Shown piece by piece: positions 57,543-64,000 of a stretch of DNA of 64,000 nucleotides. The position numbers were made by a program, and so were the translations under genes. Origin of the DNA: Imbricaverruca yamaguchii (Eukaryota > Arthropoda > Thecostraca > Neoverrucidae). Positions within the stretch are counted from its first letter, which is position 1. Each line of letters opens with the position of its first letter. Below the pieces are notes generated by a model that ran no database searches, was not told the origin of the DNA, and saw only the letters and a program-made list of their open reading frames with translations. The stretch lies in contig JAOTOL010001647.1 in NCBI GenBank assembly GCA_034440575.1, positions 2,230,001-2,294,000 on the forward strand. The letters are read 5' to 3'.

Positions 57543-59180
57543 GTCAAAGTGTACAAGCATGTGTAGGCAGCAAGAAGGCAAAGTGTACGAGCATGTCCTT
57601 CAGGGAAACTAGGAAATGGGGTGGGGAGGGATGAAATTCCATTGCCAACTCAGGAATATTCCAATAGTGTCAGCCATGGCAATAGAACCTCAAAGTCAGC
57701 AAATAAGGGCAGCAGTAGTTCAAGGAGACAGAGTGATAGAAAGGAGAAAGAGGGAAAGTTGAAAACTATAGGCCAGTAAGTCTCACATCCCTAGTCTGCA
57801 AGGTACTCGAATCAATTATCAAGGATAGAATAGTTAGTTATCCGGAAGGAAACAAATTGATTCAAGATACTCAACATGGGTTTAGGAAAGGACGGTCGTG
57901 TCTCACAAATCTCTTGGACTTTTTTTAACTTCGCCACAGAACAATTTGATCAGGGAAATCAGGTTGATGTAGCATATCTTGACTTTAGTAAGGCCTTTGA
58001 CAAGGTACCCCATAAACGGTTAATGATACAGCTTCAGGCCCATGGTATTGCAGGTAGCATCTTAAAATGGATTGAGTTGTGGCTTTCAGATAGAGAGCAA
58101 AGAGTGATGGTAAAGGGTACAAAGTCATCATGGCAAAATGTTCTTAGTGGAATCCCCCAGGGGTCAGTACTGGGGCCACTACTGTTCATTATATTTGTAA
58201 ATAACATTGAAAGTGGCCTAAGCAGTAAAGGTTTGAAATTTGCGGATGATTTGAAGGTCTTTAGGGGAATAACAGGTCAAGACGAGCATGTCTCGCTGCA
58301 AAAAGACTCAAACGAACTTGTGAAGTGGTCCGAAGAATGGCAACTTAAATTAAATTTTGATAAGTGCAAAATCATGCATGTAGGTAAACAGCATCTGAAG
58401 GCTCCATACTTGATGGGTGGCCAAGTGCTATCAGTGACTCAACAGGAGAAGGATTTAGGTGTTATTCTAAACACAAAATTGGGGCATCAGAACAGACCAA
58501 AGAAGCCAGGAAGAAGGCACTGATAATTTTCGGGGCAATAGATAGGAATGCATCATACAGAAGTGAGGATGTGATCAGGAAGCTTTACTGTACATATGTC
58601 AGGCCACATTTGGAATACTGCATCCAAGCTTGGTCTCCTAGCTATGAAAAAGATTGTTGGCTTTTAGAGAGAGTACAAAAGAGGGCTGCAAAATGGTTAA
58701 TGGCATAAGCAACCTGGCATATGAGGAAAGATTGAAGAAATTGAATATGTTTTCACTCAGATATAGAAGGCTGAGAGGAGATCTCATCGAGGTCTTTAAA
58801 TTTGTCCATGGTCTGGGGAGGGGATATCTTGGGGAAATGTTTGAATTGAACAGAAATGATGCAATTAGAGGTCATAAATTCAAAATTAAAGTTAACCACA
58901 GCAAGACAAGGTTAAGGCAGACTTTCTTCACCAACAGGGTAGTAGAACACTGGGACAAGCTGCCAAAAAACATTGTCAGTAGCAGCACATTGAACATCTT
59001 GAAAAACAGCATAGACAATCATTATAAGAAATTATAAGAGGGCTTGCTTTTCAGTATTACAGGGAGGGCTGATTGACAGATTTGGTGGGCGACTGGTTCA
59101 GTGCTCAGTGTACGGAGTGCAACCAAGAAGGGCCCTTGTGGCTCATAGTTGCACTAATCTTTTATATCTTTATGCCTTTA
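57543..59180 (+). mobile_element. CR1-like LINE, internally deleted
   Basis: A non-LTR element nested in copy B. Its left part (57600-57757) reads in one frame with ELGN-like, NRTSKSANKG and SSSSRRQSDRKEKEG stretches, resembling an ORF1 tail. It then jumps directly into the reverse transcriptase at ENYRPVSLTS (57761), so the endonuclease is missing. The polymerase and the C-terminal region run to the stop at 59035-59037. A 3' UTR of about 140 bases ends in an imperfect CTTTAT repeat (59158-59180), a short-repeat tail as in CR1/L2-type LINEs. It is flanked by TGTGAT duplications. Confidence 0.82.
57761..59037 (+). pseudogene. CR1-like reverse transcriptase, three frameshifts
   Basis: Reads ENYRPVSLTS, QHGFRKGRSC, then motif A DFSKAFDKVPH (aspartates 57981 and 57999), motif B SGIPQGSVLGPLLF (GGA at 58149), motif C KFADDLK (paired aspartates 58245-58250), the NFDKCKIMHVG block, LGVIL, HLEYCIQAWSP and the CR1-type C-terminus YEERLKKLNMFSLRYRRLRG, ending in a stop at 59035-59037. 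Frame is lost at three short homopolymers: T7 at 57920-57926 (one extra T), G4 at 58481-58484 (one G short) and A4 at 58690-58693 (one A short). All catalytic aspartates remain, so decay is recent, or some shifts are sequencing errors in homopolymers. The product would copy LINE RNA by target-primed reverse transcription. Confidence 0.9.
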
Positions 59181-59186
59181 TGTGAT
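59181..59186 (+). repeat. Right target-site duplication of CR1-like LINE
   Basis: TGTGAT, followed by AGGCGGTGTGGACAATTACC, which resumes the host 3' UTR as in copy A at about 50880-50910. Confidence 0.7.
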
Positions 59187-59434
59187 AGGCGGTGTGGACA
59201 ATTACCTCCTTATTACACGGTAAAGATCCCCTGGCGATATTTGGAATCAGTAGGCTAATGCCAGAACCCTGGGAAATTTTCTTTCTTGTCAATCCTCCCG
59301 CTCGCCAATGACAAATTATGCTGCGGAAAAGTAAAGCAAACTGAAACTATCAACACCCGGGAGATTATTTCCTGGTCCATCCCCGCTTTTAGCACCTTGA
59401 CGTACACAACGTAGCACTCCTTTAACGTGGATGT

Positions 59435-59447
59435 GAACTTGCCTTAG
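59435..59447 (+). repeat. Left target-site duplication of SINE
   Basis: GAACTTGCCTTAG, an exact 13-base copy of 59559-59571. Confidence 0.85.
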
Positions 59448-59558
59448 TTTGTTTGTTGTTTGTTTATTGGTTGGTTCACGATACACTTTATGCACATTCA
59501 CGGCTAATGGCGCCGCCCACACTGTTTCGCTGGTGGGCCGCGGGATTGGGAAATGTCC
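59448..59558 (-). mobile_element. 5'-truncated SINE inserted in LINE 3' UTR
   Basis: A 111-base insertion between exact 13-base duplications. Read on the minus strand it ends in CCAACCAATAAACAAACAAC, an A/C-rich tail next to the duplication, as expected for target-primed insertion. The bases before the tail (TATCGTGAACCAACCAATAA) resemble the end of the SINE at 5781-5970 (TGTCGCAAAACCAATAACC). No tRNA-like promoter boxes remain, so it is 5'-truncated. Confidence 0.75.
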
Positions 59559-59571
59559 GAACTTGCCTTAG
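59559..59571 (+). repeat. Right target-site duplication of SINE
   Basis: GAACTTGCCTTAG, identical to 59435-59447; the host LINE sequence resumes afterwards (AGTAGCTTACAATTCC). Confidence 0.85.
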
Positions 59572-59689
59572 AGTAGCTTACAATTCCACTAGCGTTAAAG
59601 GCGGTGCAACTGACCTTCGTGGTCAGGCACGTCTCTAAGCTCACTGCCCCCCCCCCCCCCCACCGGGAAACGGCCCGAATATATGATCT

Positions 59690-59950
59690 GATCGAGCTGA
59701 GAAGGACCAGAACGAGCCGAACCAAGCCAGAACGAGTCGAACCGAACCAGAACGAGCCAAACCAAACCAGAACGAGCCGAACCAAGACAGAACGAGACAA
59801 ACCGAGCCAGAACGAGCCAGGCCGAGTCGGGCCGAGCCAGGCCGAGACGAGCCGAGGTAGGCCGAGGTAGGGCGAGGTAGGCCAATGTAGGCCGAGATAG
59901 GCCGAGGTAGGCCAAGGTAGGCCGAGGTAGGCCGAGGCAGGCCGAGCCGA
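59690..59950. repeat. 20-bp and 10-bp GCCGA-type tandem repeat
   Basis: The left part has about eight 20-bp units such as CCAGAACGAGCCGAACCAAA; the right part (59820-59950) changes to 10-bp GGCCGAGGTA units. The share of the GCCGA core suggests one array that evolved two periods. Confidence 0.88.
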
Positions 59951-59983
59951 GCTGGTCTGGTGGCGAGCACGTCGCACAGCGGC

Positions 59984-59986
59984 GAG

Positions 59987-60023
<37 letters not shown>
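59984..60023. repeat. (CGG)n microsatellite
   Basis: About 11 GGC/CGG trinucleotides plus a TGGCGG end, at the left edge of a CpG-rich kilobase. Confidence 0.9.
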
Positions 60024-60024
<1 letters not shown>

Positions 60025-60560
60025 CTCTCGTGCGTCACTCGCCACCGATCGCATGTCGGCAAAGCCCTTCAGCCAAGCCTGTTGTAAACACCCGAAAAAT
60101 ATCCGTAATCTGCCGCCCTGTGCAGCACCTAATCAGTTCCTCTGCAACCGGTCGGCTCGCCGCCAGAAAAATCCGCCTATCCCATTACGTCGGTGACGTC
60201 ACGCCACGCAGCGGCGGCGGCGGCGACGGAGCGGGAGCCGGGCCAAAGCTAATTATTTGATAAGATCGCCGGCGTAATTACAGTGCGCCGCCAACGCAGC
60301 TCTAATGTGCGTCAAATGTGCGGAAAGCTGCATATGACAGAGCGGCCGTGGGCGGGGTCTGGCCGGCCGCGGGGCGGGGCGACGCCGGTGCGTCGCCAGG
60401 CACACGCACGCGCGGAGGCCATCTCCGACCACTCGACCGACGCAAGGTGTCGTCGGGGGCTGCGAGAGTCGCCTCCAACGTTTAGTGCAGCGACACTTAC
60501 GCTAACTTCTTGATACTCTGGTGCAAAAGCGCAGATGATTTAATAAGTGGCTGTTGGCAC

Positions 60561-60719
60561 GAGAGAAAAGAGAGCGAGAGGGATGGAGTGAGAAAGTGAG
60601 AGAGAGATAGAGAGGGAGAGGGAGAGAGAAAGAGAGAGGGAGAGAGAGAGGGGGAGGGGGGGAGAGAGAGAGAGAGGGGGGGAGGAAGAGAGGGGAGGGG
60701 GGGAGGAGGAAGAGAGTAA
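60561..60719 (+). repeat. Polypurine (GA/GGA) tract
   Basis: About 160 bases almost entirely of A and G (GAGAGAGAG, GGGGGAGGGG runs). Long mirror-like purine tracts can form triplex (H) DNA. Minus-strand frames of Ser/Pro/Leu arise from it. Confidence 0.92.
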
Positions 60720-60814
60720 GGCAACTGCGTGCTCTCCACGCCACAGTGACGGGACGTGATGCACTCGCGACATGTTGTCGCCAGGCCTGATCGGTCTGGC
60801 GGACGAGACGCCGG

Positions 60815-60835
60815 TGACGTCACACGTGACGTCAC
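60815..60835. promoter_or_regulatory. Paired CRE-like TGACGTCA sites
   Basis: Two exact TGACGTCA octamers 13 bases apart, within GTGACGTCACACGTGACG. This is the consensus of CREB/ATF factors. They lie in CpG-rich DNA as at 42144-42172; function is inferred only. Confidence 0.4.
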
Positions 60836-61224
60836 AGCCATTGGGCGCGTCGGCGGCGCGGCTCGTGCAGTCATTTGTTTACGCCTCCGCCGGCCACTTC
60901 ACTAAACGGACGGAATTCGGACGCGCCGTTAATCTCGCCGCGGCAAATGTGTTTCCTATGTTGGCGGTGCGGCTGTTGTGCGCCAGGCGAGCGAGGCGGC
61001 AGCGGCGGTGAACGTGTGCGGCTCTGCACGTGGCCGGCCGTCGGCGGCGGCGGCGGCGGCTCCTGCGGCGACGGCGGCTGTCGCAGCTCGGCCGGGTGTC
61101 CGGCGTCGCCGCCGACAGTTAGGTTGACACAGCGCTCGTCAGCCGACCCACTTCTGCCGATGGACAGAGCTGAGACAGGACAGGACAGAGCAGAGCAGCT
61201 GAGACGGCGCTGTGCAGGGGAGGT

Positions 61225-61870
61225 GGTGGACCGCGCCGGTCCTGGTCCGCTGGTGGGTGGCCGCGCCGGTCCTGGTCTGCTGGCGGCCCTGGTCTGCTGG
61301 TGGGTGGCCGCGCCGGTCCTGGTCCGCTGGTGGGTGGCCGCGCCGTCTGGTTGGGGTGGTGGCGCGCCGGTCTGTGCTGGTGGGTGGCCGCGCCGGTCTG
61401 GTCCGCTGGTGGGTGGCCGGCTGGCCGCGCCGGTCTGGTCGCTGGTGGGTGGCCGCGCCTGGTCTGCTGGTGGGGGGTGGCGGCCTGGTCCGCTGGTGGG
61501 TGGCCGCGCCGGTCTGGTCCGCTGGTGGGTGGCCGCGCCGGTCTGGTCTGCTGGTGCTGGTCTGCTTGGTGGGTGGCTGCGCCGGTCCTGGTCTGCTGGT
61601 GGGTGGCCGCCCGGGGTGGGTGGCCGCGCCGGTCTGGTCTGCTGGTCCGCTGGTGGGTGGCCGCGCCGGTCCTGGTCTGCTGGTGGGTGGCCGCGCCGGT
61701 CCTGGTCTGGCTGGTGGGTGGCCGCGCCGGTCCTGGTCTGCTGGTGGGTGGCCGCGCCGGTCCTGGTCCGCTGGTGGGTGGCCGCGCCGGTCCTGGTCCG
61801 CTGGTGGGTGGCCGCGCCGGTCCTGGTCTGCTGGTGGGTGGCCGCACCGGTCCTGGTCTGTTGGTGGGGG
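61225..61870. repeat. 30-bp minisatellite
   Basis: About 21 copies of GGTGGGTGGCCGCGCCGGTC followed by CTGGTCTGCT or CTGGTCCGCT. The right part (61650-61870) is regular; the centre has many deletions, giving irregular 20-29 bp copies. Open frames on all strands are artefacts. Confidence 0.95.
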
Positions 61871-63239
61871 GAGGGGCGGCACGTGGGGGGGGGTCCGCCC
61901 TGCTCGCCACCGACACGGCAGGACGCGATGAGGTAGGGAATTAATGGGACAGAGAATGGAGGACAAAATAGGCTAGGGTGTAGCGTACGGGAGAAGGTAG
62001 AGTAGGGCAGAGCAGAGAGGGCAAGGACATATTCCGGTACGGTGGGCTGGGTTGGAATACTGAAAGGGATAACGGTGTGGTATAGTAGGATAGGGAACAT
62101 AATGGATGGACAGAGTATGATAGGATACAATAGGGTAAGATAGAGAAAAGAATGTGCTGGATAGAATATGGTAGAGCACAGGTTAAATGGCTGATGGTCA
62201 GTCTCCGCATGAGAAGTCCACCAACCAGACTGACCGACATGGGAAAGACAGTGTGTTCGCGGCCGCGCGGGAAAACCAGATCCAGCCGCGCCAGCGCAGA
62301 AACCGTTCGATGTCGACTGAAACACGGACGTGGCCGACCATTCGGATTGAAATCGCAGCGTGGCACCAGACGTGACAACTAACGACCACCACAGCCTGTC
62401 GGGTGGCACGCCCACAGTGGGCACAGTGTGGCACAGTGTGGCACAGTGTGACGGGCGGCTGGCGTCACACTCGCCACTATACCAGAGCTTGGCTGCTGCA
62501 AAGCTTGCTTGGCGCAGCGAAGCTCTTCACAGCACGGCGCCCGTCACATCCGACAGGAGCGCTTCCAAACGAAGCTATTTACCGTACATCGGTAATGATT
62601 TCGAACTGCAGGCGTGGCATCTCGGCAGATGAATGCTCGGCATTTCCGATGTCGCTGCCGTGACTTCCGACTGCATTCTGTTAACCACGGTTAATTTCCG
62701 CAACCGGCGGGATTACCGAGTCCACCAGCGACCAGTCGGCTCGGCAGGCTGTTAACGCCCTATGGCCTAGCAGCTGAATGAATCATAAAATAAGCCAAAG
62801 CTCTTCTTTCTCTTTCAGTACGCGCCGCACTCTCGCGAGAGCCCCGACAGTTCCGTTACGGCCCAGATCGTGACGTCACGTCCGCTGATGGTCGCGCTCG
62901 ATTGCGCTTCGTCGGCACGACTGGCGCCTCCTTGGCCGCGCGGTGGCAGGCTCATGGGTTTGTATCCCGCGGCGAATTTTACGGTTTGTTTCGTCTAAAT
63001 TAAATGCATGTAAGTCGACGGGGGCCGTGTAACTCGGTTTAATGCCGACTGCGGCTTCTTTTGTGTCGCGGCGGGGGCCGGCGGTGGTAATTGTGACGCG
63101 GGGGTCGGCGCCGCACCCCCCGCCAGCACGAATCATAGCCGCCTCTCTCTGGAGATCGCCGCCCCCATCGCTAATTGGCTGCCCACAAGACCATTCATCC
63201 AGAACGGCGTCTGACGACGGGATCGGCGCCGCCTGGCTA
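61871..63239. other. Unique stretch without recognised genes
   Basis: 61925-62170 is purine-rich and degenerate; GGCACAGTGT is tandemly repeated at 62418-62450. A CRE core TGACGTCA is at 62871-62878. GGGTTTGTATCCCG at about 62957 is a weak B-box-like match. No gene recognised. Confidence 0.45.
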
Positions 63240-64000
63240 CAGCCTGACGGCTATGGGAGACCCCGCCTGACGGCTAGTGGAGACCCCGCCTGACGTCTAG
63301 CGGAGACCCCGCCTGACGACTACCCCGGCGACCGCCTGACGACTACCCCACCAGCCGCCTGATGAGTAGCGAAGACCCCGTCTGACGACTACCCCGGCGA
63401 CCACCTGACGACTACCGGCAACCGCCTGACGACTACCCGGCGACCACCTGACGACTACCCCGGCAACCGCCTGACGACTACCCCGGCAACCGCCTGACGA
63501 CTACCCTAGCGACCGCCTGACGACTACCCCACCAGCCGCCTGACGACTAGCGGAGACACCGCCTGACTAGCGGAGACGCCTTCCGGCGACTAGCGGAGAC
63601 ACCGCCCGGCGACTAGCGGAGACACCGCCCGGCGACTAGCGGAGACCCCGCCTGACGTCTAGCGGAGACCCCGCCTGACGGCTAGCGGAGACCCCGCCTG
63701 ACGACTAGCGGAGACCCGCCTGACGACTAGCGGAGACCCCGCCTGACGACTAGCGGAGACACCGCCTGACGACTAGCGGAGACACCGCCTGACGACTAGC
63801 GGAGACCCCGCCTGACGTCTAGCGGAGACCCGCCTGACGACTAGCGGAGACCCGCCTGACGACTAGCGGAGACCCGCCTGACGACTAGCGGAGCGGAGAC
63901 ACCGCCCGGCGACTAGCGGAGACCCCGCCCGGCGACTAGCGGAGACACCGCCTGACGACTAGCGGAGACCCTCCTGAAGACTAGCGGAGACCCGCCTGAC
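63240..64000. repeat. 22/23-bp GACTAGCGGAGACCCCGCCT minisatellite, runs off window
   Basis: Unit GACTAGCGGAGACCCCGCCT plus GAC (23 bp), with ACACC and ACCC (22 bp) forms. At 63317-63535 it is replaced by a related unit GACTACCCCGGCGACCGCCT plus GAC. The array continues beyond the right edge, so its full length is unknown. Confidence 0.95.

Larger units (their letters stand above)
56906..59660 (+). mobile_element. LINE 3' end, copy B, with two nested insertions
   Basis: The host fragment consists of 56906-57542, 59187-59447 and 59572-59660. It opens with a coding remnant GHFLLDCSSFDAQ (from 56964), open to a TAG at 57123, then a 3' UTR collinear with copy A at 50365-51270. Copy A runs directly from GTGAT to GGTGTGGACAACTACCTCC, whereas here a CR1-like LINE sits between them. 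Further on, a SINE separates two copies of GAACTTGCCTTAG. The element ends near a run of C at 59647-59661. Its left edge abuts the hexamer microsatellite, so it is 5'-truncated. Confidence 0.8.
60024..61224. other. CpG-rich stretch, promoter-like
   Basis: Dense CpG, several GCGG runs, and CRE cores at 60194-60201, 60815-60822 and 60828-60835. The purine tract at 60561-60719 lies inside. Such composition often marks a CpG-island promoter, but no adjoining exon was recognised. Confidence 0.4.

Noticed and set aside
63360..63380. Hammerhead ribozyme core (CTGATGAGTAGCGAAGAC)
   Set aside because: It is a point variant of the surrounding CTGACGACTAGCGGAGAC repeat, lacks a proper stem II and has GAAG rather than GAAA.

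Overview
This window looks like nuclear DNA of a metazoan, most probably an arthropod. It holds decayed non-LTR retrotransposons (LINEs), tRNA-like SINE pieces with CCAACC/CAAA-type tails, long AT and CGG microsatellites and more than thirty separate minisatellite arrays. There are no operons, no ribosome-binding-site-led genes and no prokaryotic gene density. I cannot fix the lineage from sequence alone, and no host protein-coding gene could be recognised. The long reading frames over the arrays arise because the repeats read open in several frames on both strands.

Layout. 1-0.9 kb: nothing recognised. 0.9-5.7 kb: a nearly full-length I/Jockey-group LINE (GC-rich 5' region, gag-like ORF1 with three zinc knuckles, ORF2 with endonuclease and reverse transcriptase) lying between two arrays of the same 20-bp minisatellite; its reverse transcriptase stops just before the catalytic FxDD motif and reads into the array. 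5.8-6.0 kb: tRNA-derived SINE. 7.2-7.8 kb: 64-bp array. 8.8-11.5 kb: 33-bp array, the largest. 13.2-17.9 kb: four more arrays and an AT microsatellite. 19.2-26.7 kb: 23-, 43-, 45/135-, 17-, 26-, 12- and 14-bp arrays. 27.4-30.3 kb: three palindromes (about 650 bp, 248 bp and 64 bp). 30.3-37.3 kb: 15-, 9-, 32-, 49- and about 66-bp arrays plus microsatellites. 39.3-44.6 kb: a SINE-like relic, then 33-, 33-, 41-, 46- and 17-bp arrays. 46.1-47.8 kb: an AT-rich retroelement relic. 49.1-56.9 kb: more arrays and one copy of a LINE 3' end (50.4-51.3 kb). 56.9-59.7 kb: a second copy of that 3' end with two later insertions inside it, a CR1-like LINE and a short SINE, each bounded by a target-site duplication. 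59.7-64 kb: CpG-rich DNA with CRE palindromes, a purine tract, a 30-bp array and a 23-bp array that runs off the window.

By rough hand count about 30 percent of the window is tandem repeat. The clearest biology is the layered transposon history and the way repeat arrays meet element ends. The genes listed are retrotransposon genes, all broken by stops or frameshifts, so none is expected to be active. Any of the repeat junctions could also be an assembly artefact, and that should be excluded first.
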